DNA of 64,000 nucleotides from Romanomermis culicivorax (GCA_963922205.1 CAWUHX010000132.1:248001-312000); one strand, 5' to 3'; positions 30,236 to 42,100 are shown, counted from the first letter of the stretch. Made by a program: numbers and translations. The notes: generated by a model from the sequence alone, not told the origin.

Positions 30236-31219
30236 TTATTGTATTTCTGAGCATGTAAAGTTGATGCGAATCGCTAACAGATTGTTCGAAAATTTTTCTG
30301 GATGGAAAATGCTATTTGGTAGACTGGCTGGTATTAGACAAAACTTGGGGTTCAAGGTCACTTTGTCCTCGATAAAGGGGATCATTTGAGGACTGAACAG
30401 AACCGGCCAGAAAGGAGAACATTTCCATTCTGGAACTATCAAAGTTCCAGCAGACTTTGAAAATTTTAAGTGATTCAGACATTTAATGACTAGGTAAGGA
30501 GGAGGAACCAGCCAATTGTTTTCATTTGTCCAAGAGACTGTGAAGCAGTCCACTGATTCTGTGTCAGGATTCCAAAAAGGTGAGTTGAATCTGCTTATCT
30601 TCCTATTCAGGTGAGATGCGAAGCGGTCTACAGTGTGAGGACCCCATTGACTATCCAGCATGTGAAAAATATTGTCTGAAATGCTCCAGTCGTCGTAATC
30701 TATGATTCTGCTAAGCTGATCTGCTATTTGATTTTCGTTTCTAGGTATCCAAAAGAGACTGAGTCTAATTCTATGGGACTCGAGTATTCTGAAGACGTTG
30801 AAAGCCATGTCATTCAGTGATTCATTCATGCTGCCTTTTCTGATTATATAGAGTAGTGACTGGCAGTCTGTAAACCAAACTATACTTCTGTTATCCAGAA
30901 ATCTGTGCAGCGCTAATAAGCTAAGGTAAATGATTTTCAGTTCTCTGTACGTAGAGGACTGTTGCCTATCAAAAAATGACCACTGCACGTGTGCTACTTC
31001 TCCAGAATCAATAAAATTTCGTAGGAGTTTTATGTCACCTTTTTTGCATCTGCTCTCTGGCCCTCCGTTTCTGTGTTTTGCCTTCTCTGGGCCAAACGAA
31101 TGTTCCCTATCACAGAAGGACGCAGCCTCCATCTTGCCACCCTTGGCATTTTCTGCTGTCCCTGCAGCTGGACTCCGTGCCTTTTCGCAGCACATGCCAT
31201 CTTTCAAATAACAATGCAC
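30236..31219 (-). pseudogene. RNase H (C-terminal part) of the PAT-like element
   Basis: This continues the polymerase protein in another frame. STYRELK carries the catalytic Glu, FTDCQSLLYII the second Asp, and WIPRNENQIADQLSR the last catalytic region, followed by GPHTVDRFAS and NWLVPPP, which are typical of DIRS and PAT RNase H tails. The region 31219 to about 31020 before it is Cys/Lys-rich and unlike RNase H. It overlaps the RT ORF by 16 bases in a shifted frame, so a frameshift or inserted stretch separates the two halves of the domain. It ends at 30236 next to repeat B1. Confidence 0.75.
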
Positions 31220-32817
31220 TTTTGATGTGCTACAGTATTCCTGCCAACTGCTGCGCTATTCATAGCTATCTCCAGTGCCGAACTTTCACGCTCAGGCGAA
31301 AGATTTTGTTGACAAATGACGTTTGCCGTCAAATTCATCTGGTCAGAAAAATAAATTGGACCACCAGCGTACAAGTCTGAAACAATATCTGGAAAGTCAC
31401 CTCCACTTTTTCTGGTGGATGTTTTGCCAGTAATTTGACGTTCTCTAATGTCTGGGAACAAAAAGTTTTGATTGATGAAGCTTTTGCTGTTGCTAATATG
31501 AGAATAACTTTGAGAAGACTTTTGTCTAGGATGAAAAATATAAGAGGCTCCTGCTAGACTACTGGCGTCTGAAAAAACGAAAACTTCCGGAATTGAAGGT
31601 CGATAGATAGGTCTGGAGGAAATTTTTGGAAGTAAATGATACCAGAAGATACATTCTTTCTTGATCTTTGCAGATATTGTGATGTTTTTCCGCCAAAAGC
31701 ATTTGGAGAATAATCTGTACTTCAAGATTTCGTGAAAAAATGTCTTGGTCTTGAAAAGAGAAACGTTTCTGATGACAAGAGAAAGTGAAATGATTTTTCC
31801 TGCTAAGATAGCCAGGTCTCGAACCTTGCAAACTTTTCTGTTGAGGATCATCTGTAGATATGACCTTATGTTGTCCAATTTTTCTTGTGGTATCATGATT
31901 TGTCTGGCATATAAATCAATTTGAAATCCAAGCCAGGTCAACACTTTGCCTGGGAGCCATGTCGACTTTTCCTCGTTGTACATCAGTCCTGCCTTGGCCA
32001 AGTCTGACTGAACTAATTTAGCTTGATCCGCAGCTGATTTCTTGCTTTCAGAAGCCACTAGGCCATCGTCCAAGTACATCACAATTTTCAGTCCTGCTTG
32101 CCTCCATTTTTTTACAAGTGGTCGTAGCAGTTTTGTGAAAATGAAAGGAGCTGTAGAGAGCCCAAAGGGCAGAACATTAAAGCAAAAATAGTAAAGACCT
32201 CCAGAGAAATTCCAAGAGAAGCCCAAGTATTTGCGAAAGTTTTCGTTGACTTCTACGTGGTGATATCCTTTTTTGAGGTCGAAAGAAAAAATGTATGAAG
32301 ATGATTGTAAATACTGTTCTGCGACCCTGTAATCTTCGAGCTTAAAGCTGTTCACGACCAAATATTGGTTCAAGTGTCTAAGGTCAAGAATCAGACGTAA
32401 TTTTCCTGAGGATTGCTTGGCTACTGACAGAGGATTGCATAAGTGAGGTCGTTCTTTGAGGGCAGAAATGCAGCCATTCTTAAAGAGCTCGCAAATTGAG
32501 AGGGAAACGAAATTTTTGTTGTCTCTTGCACTGCAATTATTTTCCAAATAAGCTCTCTCTGGGCGACACTTCAAAGGCAGACAGTAACCGTTTTGGATAG
32601 TATCCAGTATCAAGTTTGATGAAGTTAGGGTTCTCCAAAATGTAATATTTTTCGATAAAGTTTTTTCCAGATTGTATTGTTGCAAGGAATTGAAAAAAGC
32701 AGACAGATTTTTGCCCGTTATATTCATGAGAGAACCGATCAGATTTTTTCTGTAATTGGTTTCAGATTCGTCATAAGCATGTTCCTCAGGATAGGTTTTC
32801 TCACCTTCTACATCCAT
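31204..32817 (-). pseudogene. Reverse transcriptase of the PAT-like element
   Basis: The polymerase copies the element RNA. ATG at 32817 follows the gag TAA (32819-32821) by one base, so translation is likely coupled. RT motifs: LRLILDLRHLNQYL, FSFDLKKGYHH, LPFGLSTAPFIF and the catalytic YLDDG (near 32067-32081). The RNase H start VFSDASSLAGASY follows near 31550. About 0.5 kb after that does not look like RNase H, and the frame ends at 31204 before the Glu-containing half. The RT itself is intact. Confidence 0.85.
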
Positions 32818-32818
32818 T

Positions 32819-33595
32819 TTAACGGTATGAGCGTGCTGAATTGGTAAAACCGTTGGTGCAGTGATTGGCCCAGTGGTCGAGATCGCCACATTTGAAGCAA
32901 CCTCGCTTTGATTTGTTGCTAGCGCCAAAACGGCTAAACGTCGACGTTTTGCCCCCCAAATTGTTGCTGCGCCAGGCAATTGGGGCTCCTTGACTGGCGT
33001 AACGAGAGAAACGATTGGACGACGTCGTACTTTTCTCTTTTCGTTTTCGTAGTGCTCTCGATTCTGCGCTACGCAGTCTTTTTTCGTCCTCTGAATCGTC
33101 AGCTAAATCGTCTTTTTCGTACTCGTAAGCTGCTGCCCAGCCGCCTGAGCTTCTGTCGGCAAAGCGAATCAATTTCTGACGTCGTAAAAGCACCGATATG
33201 GCTGATTGCATGTTGGACAAGGCTTGGGACGCAGCGTTCTCCCTGGACTGGTACAGTAAACCGGACGTCAGGTTTAATGCGTCCAGCATCTTCTCGTTGA
33301 ATTCGAACTGCCTCTTGTCCAAGTCCGAATTCCATTTCAGCTCTGTTGCTTTGAGCTTATATGACTGCACACGCTCTGGGGGATCACGTGGTTGAGTGTG
33401 CCCCGATTTTTTGAAAGTTGCCAGGAATTGGTTGAACTGGCGTAAGATTGATGTTGAACGGCTGCGACTATGGCTCCGTTGCGTAGCGCGACTTCGTACT
33501 GTATCTTCCGACGGTGAACGACTTTTCCTCCTTGATCTGCGTTCGTTCGTATCGTTTTGACGTTGTCCGTCCGTTTGATCATTATCAGAAGGCAT
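32819..33595 (-). CDS. gag: Gag of the PAT-like element with CCHC zinc knuckle
   Basis: 258 codons from ATG 33595; an upstream TTG lies in the repeat A1 boundary. The N-terminus is Asp/Gln-rich, then Arg/Ser-rich (RRSRRKSRSPS, SRSRS). A central helical region follows, and the C-terminus has a zinc knuckle CFKCGDLDHWANHC (C-x2-C-x4-H-x4-C) that binds RNA. It is a normal size for DIRS-group Gag. The frame is intact and ends in TAA. Confidence 0.83.
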   Translation of the reverse strand: MPSDNDQTDGQRQNDTNERRSRRKSRSPSEDTVRSRATQRSHSRSRSTSILRQFNQFLATFKKSGHTQPRDPPERVQSYKLKATELKWNSDLDKRQFEFNEKMLDALNLTSGLLYQSRENAASQALSNMQSAISVLLRRQKLIRFADRSSGGWAAAYEYEKDDLADDSEDEKRLRSAESRALRKRKEKSTTSSNRFSRYASQGAPIAWRSNNLGGKTSTFSRFGASNKSKRGCFKCGDLDHWANHCTNGFTNSARSYR

Positions 33596-33603
33596 AGTCG
33601 CTG

Positions 33604-33820
33604 ATGCGGAACTCAAAAATCGTGAGTTGGGAAAATAATATGTGGTGCAAAAAATTTTGGAGGAAATCGTATGAAAAGAGTAGGATTTGTGACGAAAAAA
33701 ATGACCAAAGTGGATGGGGCGGAGTTAAAATCTCTATTCATATGCGAATTTGTGATTCGCAAGTTCTGGCTGTTGGAGCTTTGCTCTCAAAGCTACAGTA
33801 TACCACAAAAAAGTTCATTT
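33604..33820 (-). repeat. Split direct repeat A1 of the PAT-like element
   Basis: 217 bp beginning ATGCGGAACTC and ending AAGTTCATTT in plus coordinates. It forms the 5' end of the element in the minus orientation. Confidence 0.87.
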
Positions 33821-33968
33821 CTTAAAAAAAATTTCTTTCTTAAAAAAAAATTCTTAAAAACTTAAAAATTAAAAACTTAAAAATCAATTCAATTCCAATT
33901 AATTATATGTATGTTTTAGTAGATTACTTGCCCTGTTGAAATCACTCAAGTTAAAATCTAACCTTGAA

Positions 33969-34398
33969 CATACATGTAACGGAGCCCCGAGGTCTGGGGG
34001 GGGGGTTGGGCCACCATTTTGGGGCCGGGGGTCAGTAATTCCCAAAATTTTGGGGGGAGGGGTCTCTGAAGGGGGAAAAATCGATTTTTTCACGAAAAAA
34101 GTCCGAAAAACAGTTCAAAACAGTAATTTTTGTCTAAAAAATGATAAAAAAATGTACTTATGGCGCAAAGCGCAGAGAAAATTGACGTTTTTGACCATTT
34201 TTTGTTTAAAAATTGACATTTTTCATCAAAAAATTGACATTTTTGCGACCAAAAGTATGGGGGTCCCTAGGGCTACCCTATGGCTAGCCATAGGATTGGA
34301 AAATCCTAGGGGGGCGGTCGCCCAATGGCTAGCTATATGGTCGACGATTTCTGGGGGGGTTCCCATAGCACTTCCCCCCCCCCCCAATTACATGTATG
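33969..34398. mobile_element. G-tract MITE, complete copy, 8-bp target duplication
   Basis: Terminal inverted repeats CATACATGTAA and TTACATGTATG. ACCTTGAA lies on both sides (33961-33968 and 34399-34406), an 8-bp duplication suggesting hAT-type mobilisation. Inside are G runs (9 at about 33999), a degenerate GC palindrome GGCGCAAAGCGC near 34161, and two copies of ATGGCTAGCCAT-like palindromes near 34280 and 34325. Other copies are at 24660, 60235, 61189 and 61510. It encodes no protein. Confidence 0.85.
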
Positions 34399-35863
34399 AC
34401 CTTGAATAGACTTTGCAGTACGTTCACCTTTCAACTCTGCAATTTTTTCGCGCAACTTTGTACGGCTAAATTTTTTGTTTTCGACAGCCTTGCCTTCCGT
34501 TTTTTCTTTTTCCAAAACGCTTCGTGCTGCAGCCTCAAGTTCTTCTTCCGTGTATAATTTCTTTTTTTCTCATACTTGGTGTTGGGCATTTCGATTATTT
34601 CCAAATTATATGTATATAAGTTGTAGTTAGATGATTGAGTCTGAAGAAAAGTGTTGGTTTTTTTTTGGTACCACTGGTTTTTTTTTAGTTCCAAAATTTA
34701 AATTCGAAAATTCTTCAAAATGCATGACTGCTAGCGCAAAGTAACTTTATTAATACATAATATATAATGTGTTGAACTATTTAAAAGAAAAACGGAGAAA
34801 AAATGAGGTGGTTTTTTTTGGTTCCACTTGGTTTTTTTTAAGGTTCACTTTGACATGCTACAGTAACCCTGTGAGTTGTTCATAAGAGTGAAAATTTTGC
34901 AGATATGTCGCCCTAAGGGGGGCTTAACATTCCCCAAAAAAGTTTCGCATGATTGCGAACATTCATTCAACACAAGCTGTTGAAAGTATCTTGAAAAACA
35001 GCACGAAAATCAAACATTTTTTCACGTTTTGGCCGAATTTGCCTAATTCGATTGAATGGTTCCTGAAACATGAAAATTTGTTTATACGTAGGTCCTAGCC
35101 TTAGAAGCAATGACACCAAGTTTGGTTTTCTCAATTACAATATTAAGCAAGAAAATGAATGGTATTTTTTTTGGTTCCACTTTCAGTGGGTATTTTTAGG
35201 ACCCATGACTATACTTGCTTTCCACCTTCATTAGTTTTTTTCCACCTTCATTAGTTTCATTTCAAGAAAAAAAGACTATAATACTGAAGATTACTAATTG
35301 ATGAATGGGATGAGAAACTTCAAATCATGAAAACCATGCACACTTAACTTCTGATGCGTCACACCAGAGAATTTTTGAACGAAGGAGCTACTGAAATGCT
35401 AGAAAATGTATTCTAGAGATAATCTGTAATACTTTCGGTTTAGATTTTTCCGAGAAAAATGATGGTATTAAATAAATGTGTGGAGAAATGTGGGAAAAAT
35501 CAGCAAATTCATATGAAAATTCCTATTCACACTACAAAGTGACGAGTTTTACTCACTCTAGCAGAGACATATAAGATTGATGGAAACAATCAGGGACAAT
35601 CAAGAAATCAAACTAAATTTCTTTTTGGCTGTGCTTCAGCTTAATTGTAGTTAATATTATAAATTATTTTCATTGCCGGCGCGGAGCGCCGGAAAAATTT
35701 GAGATTTTGACCACCTAAATTGCACCAAAATGCACCTTTTCATCAATGCCAGCAGTTGAAACGCCCAAAGAAATTTCCGTTCGGTGCGGAAAATGCCAAA
35801 AAATTTTTCCGCACAGCCCAAAAAAAGTCCGCACTGTGCGGAAAAAAAAACCCTGCTGATAGG

Positions 35864-36955
35864 TATAAACTACCCTGTGGAAACAGTAGCCGCCTCATCG
35901 CGGCCCACAGGTGAACTCCTTGCGAAAATTTCACATGAATTCAGAGTTCTAGAACAATATTCAGGTTTTACTACTATTCTTCTAGAACAATAAAATGCTT
36001 ATGACAAAACAAAAATAAAGTTCAAGAACACCAAAAAATCACAGAAAATCAGTGTTCCTGTCAGTTTTTCAATAGCTTTAGACGTTTAATCTTATCTGAA
36101 TATTGTGTCATTCTGTATATTGATTAAACGAAATCTGTACAAAATTTTTGAAACGAAAATTCGAATGGATCAATTGATTAATAAGGAAAATGTAAGGAAA
36201 TTTTGTTTTCTTTTCAATAAATTACTCACTCATGAGCCGATATCCAAATTTTTAGGACCCTTCCCTTCGAATCGTAACTGATCGACTTCATCGAATAATA
36301 ACGGTATACCCTCAATCTTTGTTCTGATCTAAATTTTGCCGTTTTCCTAAATTGTAAAATAAGCTTATTATACCATGGTAGATTGATATAAAAAGGAATT
36401 CAAAGGTCCTTTATGTTGAATATCATGCCTTTTACCATTGGTTTTACTTGCTTCGATGTGTTGGTAAGTTGCCTCTTGATTTTCTGAAAAACTGGGAAAA
36501 GTTAAACATTTGATCAAATTTTTTAGATATAACTTTTTCCGCCAAAAGCTTGCCGTTTCCTGTCACAGATAAGGGGCTACCAATTATTTTTAACTTCAAA
36601 GATAGGCCTCCTCTCTGTTAAAGGAACAAGCAAGCTAGCGTCTAATAATAAGTACACAAATCTACTTAAGTTTTTCGAAAATTGTGCATCGTGAAGATCT
36701 ACAGTAATCTCTATATTCCTAGTTTTGACTTGACGCAAACGTTGACCTGCAGGTTAAAACGTATAGTAAACAAGTTCAAGAACAATTATTCTAGAACTGT
36801 AAAATCTCAATAAGTGTTATTCCAAGATTATGAATCCCTCGGGATACGTACGTTTTTGGCAAAGAATTTGCCTTTTTATCGCGCGATCGATATTTCAAAC
36901 ATGTTAAAAAACATACAGAAAACATATATTGACGTCTCTATGATAAAGATCATCC
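35864..36955. other. Intergenic stretch right of the hAT-like element
   Basis: AT-rich sequence in which I see no gene. It contains single AAGTTCAAGAACA words at about 36018 and 36770 that also occur left of the insertion, and TTCTAGAACAA words near 35948, 35980 and 36790. Possible short exons cannot be excluded. Confidence 0.4.
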
Positions 36956-36991
36956 TGATACTACTGATTTTTCCTTGTTCACCTTGAATCA

Positions 36992-37195
36992 TTGAGAACT
37001 TTTATTGAGCTGACTTTTGAGTTAGGAGAAAGCTGGGAAACCAAAGATCGTAGGATATGGGTTTTGGATTTTGGACATCCTGTAGGCTATAGTACTAAAT
37101 ATTGTTCCCCTTGTACTTCTATTAGAATTGTTGGTAAATTTTGCACTCGTGGTTATGAAATTTTGACGTTTTACCCTCAAGTTCCTTTTAATTAA
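36992..37195 (+). CDS. Hypothetical short ORF, possibly the 3' end of an F-box-associated gene
   Basis: 67 codons encoding RRIWVLDFGHPVGYS followed by a Cys pair and ending in YPQVPFN, stop TAA. The first Met codon is unclear because an in-frame stretch upstream (CATTGAGAACT) could belong to an exon. It is on the same strand as the F-box-like pseudogene. I do not recognise the protein. The high share of aromatic and hydrophobic residues makes coding plausible but not certain. Confidence 0.3.
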   Translation: MRTFIELTFELGESWETKDRRIWVLDFGHPVGYSTKYCSPCTSIRIVGKFCTRGYEILTFYPQVPFN

Positions 37196-37203
37196 ATTTT
37201 TAG

Positions 37204-37587
37204 ATGGCTTTAAAAGATTTAATAATTGATTATTTCATTAAATTGACTCGAAATTTTCTGGTCGATATTGATCCTTGTCAGATAGTTGATCCTTTTTATT
37301 TTAAATTAAAATCAAAATCAGAATCCGAAAAATCACAATTTATGGGCCAACCATTGGATATCGATTATCGATCCGCATATTGGCCCCATTTCTCGATAAG
37401 CACCAACGAAATTTTGGAAAATTTGACTGCTAAAACAGAAAAATTATACACCCTGTACGCCTTCATGGATCTTCTAGCCAAAGAACTACAGAGGAACAAT
37501 AAAACGATTTGTTTGTGTTTTAATGTATTCTTTCGAAATTTACTTGAAAAATTATTTGATTTCTTGGATTTTGAAAAATTTGCATAA
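37204..37587 (+). CDS. Hypothetical protein (127 aa)
   Basis: Begins ATG right after TTTTTAG, seven bases beyond the previous stop, and encodes an Ile/Leu/Phe-rich, probably helical protein: LIIDYFIKLTRNFLVD at the start, LLEKLFDFLDFEKFA at the end. No known motif, signal peptide or clear membrane segment. It may be an exon of a host gene or a degenerate Polinton-type small ORF. I cannot decide. Confidence 0.35.
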   Translation: MALKDLIIDYFIKLTRNFLVDIDPCQIVDPFYFKLKSKSESEKSQFMGQPLDIDYRSAYWPHFSISTNEILENLTAKTEKLYTLYAFMDLLAKELQRNNKTICLCFNVFFRNLLEKLFDFLDFEKFA

Positions 37588-39150
37588 CCTTATAGAATAA
37601 ATTTTGGCTTGTTCAAGCAGGCACAGGTATGACTCACCCCATAAGAGTTGTAGTTGCCTCAGTGTAAGGTGTGATAGAATGAGTGAAGTTACACCTGCAG
37701 ACCGCGTTGAGGTCACCGTCTTCCTGCAGGGATGTGTAAACTATGAGGGTTGTTAGTCTCCACTGATCCTACAGTATACCTCTTTCACCCGATTTGCGGG
37801 TAAAAAGACATGTTATGGATGTTCTAGAACAGTTGAGGATAACTCCTAGGTATGCCCCGGACCCACACCCGACCTGACCTGACCCTGACCTGCACCCGGA
37901 CCCAAATGCATAAGCCGTCCGGCCCAGACACGCCCGCCGTCCCACCCGAAACGCCCTCGAGGACAACTCTGGTCACGTGACGAAAACGACGACTACGCTG
38001 TGACGTCACTTGCTCCCCAGGATGCCAGGATATACTATTAATATCGCCCATGTCATTGTTATACAATTCGGCACACTCTATTTCCTATTATATTTTATCC
38101 TTTATGATTTTTTCTTCATTCGTATAAACTTTCCATCTTAGTTTTCTGCTTTTACTTCTTTATGTTTATCTTTTTCTATTCTCCCGATTCTTTCTTTTTT
38201 TTGTTCTTTTCCACATTATTTTTTCCTTCTTCCTTGCTGCTTTATCTATCTTGCTTTTTCTTTCTTGTCACTTTTTTTCATCTTTTTTTCTTTTTCTAAT
38301 GTTTTATCCAACTATTTTCACATATTCTTAATGTGTCCATTTTTGTTGGCATTTCCTTTCTCTTGATGTTTTCTTTCTTCCTGCATTCTTTTGTTCATAT
38401 TTTATATGACAATTTTCACATTTACAATGATAAAAGACTCAAGCATGCCGAAATGTTTAAGAATTACACGGGAGACTACGGTTATCCGAAACGACAACTT
38501 GTAATGTATTGTGTCATAAGCAAAAAAAAAGAAAAACTTAGATGAAAAGAAGGAATAAAATGAAAGAAAGCACAGACAAAAGATGGAAACGTAAAAACAT
38601 ACATAAACGAAAACGTGAGCAATACACACAGAAAGCACAAGAAAAAAGAAATACATACAAAGAAAAATATAAGGCAAACAATGAAAATTTGAAGAGAGTG
38701 TTATTACATTCTCGATCGCTCGTTTGGAAATGTCCCATTGGGAATTCGCTCATTTGAGAATTCTTTCAATTGGAAATCGCTCACATGGAAATCGGCCAAT
38801 TGGGCATTTGCTCATTTGCAAATTCACTCAGTTCGGAATGGCTCACATGGGTATCGTTCAATTGAGAATTCGCTCACTTGGGAATTGACTCACTTGAAAT
38901 CGCTCACCTGGGAATCGCTCACATGAGAATACCCACTCAATGTCACAGGTCTTCTTTGCGACAAAATTGCTCTTGAGATTGCACAAATTGAATAAGGAGC
39001 TCATTACAATTGAGTGAGTGCAGGTTCTATCGTTTTTTTGCTGTAATCGCAAAATTCATCGTTTTACTCTTCGAACCACATGGAACGGTGAATACAGACT
39101 CTTCACTGTTTTTTACAGACGGCAGTCTGTGTTGACAAGCGGCTATACAA
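37588..39150. other. Intergenic: GC-rich repeat, T-rich tract and minisatellite
   Basis: Nothing coding is convincing. 37845-37975 is GC-rich with repeated GACCTGACC/CCGGACCC words. 38090-38320 is rich in T and TTTC on the plus strand. 38714-38935 is a degenerate minisatellite with units near TCGCTCACTTGGGAAT. Open frames through these tracts are low-complexity artefacts. Confidence 0.55.
38714..38935. repeat. Minisatellite, unit about 15-17 bp (TCGCTCACTTGGGAAT-like)
   Basis: Roughly a dozen imperfect units alternate between TTCGCTCATTTG, TCGCTCACATGG and CACTTGGGAAT forms. Confidence 0.7.
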
Positions 39151-39159
39151 ACTGTGTTT

Positions 39160-42100
39160 TGCTGATATACATAAGCGTATATGTACGCTAAACTGTGACA
39201 TGCAATTAACAAACTTCAAAACCTGTGAACAGAGTATAAAATTGACACACCTATATCGCCTGTGTAAAGAGGTATATTGGAACTACAGTAAAGGATATCC
39301 ATAAAATAAATATTACGTTACTTGATTATCAGATTCCAAAAAAATGCATTTTTCAAATCGCAGTATTTTTTCTTTACCTCATTGTGCAGATGTTACAAAC
39401 GAAATATCGTCTGGTATGTCACGATGATCACACACTGCCATCGTGCGTTTTTCTCCTGAACCCGGAAACTTGATGTTACACGCACAAGTCAGGCTCTCAA
39501 ACCTGCATACGGTACCTGTGACGGGCACTGCTGCACTCGCTTTAGGCGATGCAGGGCTGTGCAGTTAGTGATAGCGCACTGCTACCACCCAGTGACTAAC
39601 GTTACAAGTAATCAAAAATCAAAGTAGACGTAGATATGCCTTTAAAAAAAAGATGGAAGGAAATTTCAAAACAGCATCTGTGCTTGATAATCACTAATGA
39701 TTTTTTTATTCATTCAAGATAACAGTTTTAACCTACCAAAATTACAAAATATGTATGCTTTGACAGTTCAACAAATCTATTGTTTCGGTCGATTACAAAT
39801 AAAGTTGCACTATGTTTTTTTACACTGGACGTTAAAATCCGCATGGTTAACAGTATCTACAAAAAGCTTATTTGAAAATCGATCATCAGCATTTAGTGAT
39901 CATATGGTCTGCTGGATCTGCTATGTAAATTGTGAAATGGAAATTCTTCTCTTTTTAGTCTGAAACCAATAAAAGTGGTCGAGTTATGGAAAAGGGCTAA
40001 CTTGAAATTCAATTCTTCGGTGTGGGAAGCTCATTAGAGTCTGAACGTGTGCGTCATTTCCATGCATGCACAGCATAAAAATTCTGTTGGGGGTCAGGGA
40101 GGACAGGAGTTGGCGAAATAAGTTTTTTTTTCTTTCTTGATAACTTGAAGAAAGGTTTCTTAAACACTCAAGCAGCAAGTTCTACATCTGTATTAGTCAA
40201 ATATGAAAAATTATTGGTGTTGTAGTGTCATTTTGATTCCACTTTTGTTTTAATCCTCTGGTCACATTCTCTCCCACTTTACAATCACTGATAGGTGTTC
40301 CTACCATGCTGCGGGTTGGTGGAATGTTTGCACCGAATTCAGTCAGTGATTCATTATATTCGTACTATAAGAATTCTTGTTTTTTTTATACTTGTAACCG
40401 GAAAAAGATGAAATGAAGTACACATTGCTTGTTTAATTACCGCGCATGCGCGCACTATACTGCATTACGGAAAAAACGCGGTAATTGAGGCTATTGACGG
40501 AATTGAAAGCTATTTGTTAGTAAAAAAATTGGATGGAAATGAGAAAAAATTTTAGCCGTGTTTCTCATTCAATGAAAAAAAATCGGGAATTATGATCGTG
40601 ATACAATTGGTGTGCCATGCGCGCACTATACTACATTACGGAAAAAACGCGGTAATTGAGGCTATTGACGGAATTGAAAGCTATTTGTTGGTAAAAAAGT
40701 TGGATGGAAATGAGAAAAAATTTTCGCCGTGTTTCGCATTTAATGAAAAAAATTCGGGAATTATGACCGTGATACAATTGGTGTGCCTTGGAAAGTTCAA
40801 ATCTCAAAATCCGGCTTATTGAGGCGCACTGGTCATTTGGTCAACTTTTTCTGCGCAGAGCGAATATTTTTTTAGCCCTGCGAAATTTTTCTCGGACATT
40901 TCTCGCATCCAACGGAAACTATTTTTAAAAGAGTTATCGAGTTAAGTTGAGAATTTAGTCACGGTTTACAGTCGCCAGTTAATCGATTCCTAACATACAG
41001 TCAACAATGAGATTATCTCAGCACGAAATTCTGCATGCGTACTTACTTACTTTGCATTAAAAGCATTTGAATAAAAACAGACTATATAAGTCATCTTCTC
41101 CACTTGCTCTCCAGTGAAACCAGGTAAGCATTTCGTCCACTGTCATTTATTAAATATTTTAAATCATAAAATCTCTGGTTTCGCATTTTAGAATATTCGA
41201 GTTTTATTTTATTTGCAAGTTATTCTTGTGTCGTTGCGTTTTCTCAAAAGGCTGTCACGTCCCAATATCAGTTGTGACTTAGAGTTCACTCAATATTCTA
41301 TTACCTCGGAAATATTTTAATACAATAAAGAAACAATGGATAGCATACCAGATATTCAAATGAGCATTGTATCAAATGTAATTGACCAACTAATCAACTA
41401 AACGACTGCTCGAATTAAAATATTCTGAGCATATATATTGAAACACTAGCACAAGTTTACAGCTGAACGCTAGACAATAAAAATACATGGAGTGTTAAAA
41501 TACTATGATGAACAGTGATAAGAATACTGTTCTTTGCTGGCATTAACACGAATCATTACTGCAAAAAATTAGTGAATACAAACGAGTATAATGAAGTGTG
41601 TATGGCAAAAATACTGTAGTCACACTTAAAATCATATTGTTCCATTTGATTTCCATTGTGGAGCATCTATCCTCTATTGAAAGTATTCTTCAAGCTAACT
41701 GGGTTCCTTATCAAGGCGCACGTGCAACAGCCCAACACAAAGTAAGTCCTAATCATCAAGGTCTGAACCTCTAGGAACAACCTGTCGCCTAAATCATTCT
41801 TAGCATCAAAATCATTTATATTTTTGGTGGATCCCCAATCCAAAATCTCAACCCATTAAACAAATATAACATTGACTTGGCCAGCACTTTTTAAAGTTAA
41901 TGTTACTCCTTTTGGAATCAAGCATGCATCGTTCAAAAAAATCATTAAATTACAGCATAATTTCCATTATTCTTGATCGCTAGGGAGCAAAATTTTCTGG
42001 GGGTCAGCAAGTATCTGCTGGGGTCCAGACTACCCCCAAACCGCCTCATGTGCATGCGTGGTCGTTTCTCTAAGAATTTTCAGTGTGTACATAATTGATA

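Larger units (their letters stand above)
28595..33820 (-). mobile_element. PAT-like tyrosine-recombinase retrotransposon (DIRS order) with split direct repeats
   Basis: In minus orientation the order is repeat A1 (33820-33604), gag, RT/RNase H, repeat B1 (30227-30143) fused to A2 (30145-29929), tyrosine recombinase, repeat B2 (28679-28595). A1 and A2 are 217 bp and differ at three positions I can see; B1 and B2 are 85 bp. This A1...B1A2...B2 layout is the split direct repeat structure known for PAT and Ngaro elements. These insert by recombinase rather than integrase and make no target duplication; none is visible here. A2 and B1 overlap by TTT, a candidate crossover site. Confidence 0.88.
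27426..35855. mobile_element. 8.4-kb hAT-like element carrying a nested retroelement
   Basis: Ends are CAGGGTTTTTTTCCGCAC and its inverted counterpart GTGCGG-A(9)-CCCTG. CTGATAGG occurs directly outside both ends (27418-27425 and 35856-35863), an 8-bp target duplication typical of hAT transposons. A second palindrome CCGCACTGTGCGG sits just inside each end. No transposase is readable: 27430-28590 and 34400-35700 are non-coding and partly inverted copies of each other, for example the ATAGTCATGGGT words near 28105 and 35205 and GGAACCAAAAAAAA runs near 28320 and 34820. Without the PAT-like insertion and MITE it would be a non-autonomous element of about 2.8 kb. Confidence 0.82.

Noticed and set aside
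33981-34394. ORFs through the G-tract MITEs, such as 33936-34409
   Set aside because: The shared peptide (containing WLAIGLENP) comes from the palindromic MITE core and appears wherever the MITE does; no sign of protein-level selection.
38090-38760. Cys/Phe/Tyr-rich and Lys-rich ORFs on both strands
   Set aside because: They arise from T-rich and A-rich low-complexity sequence.
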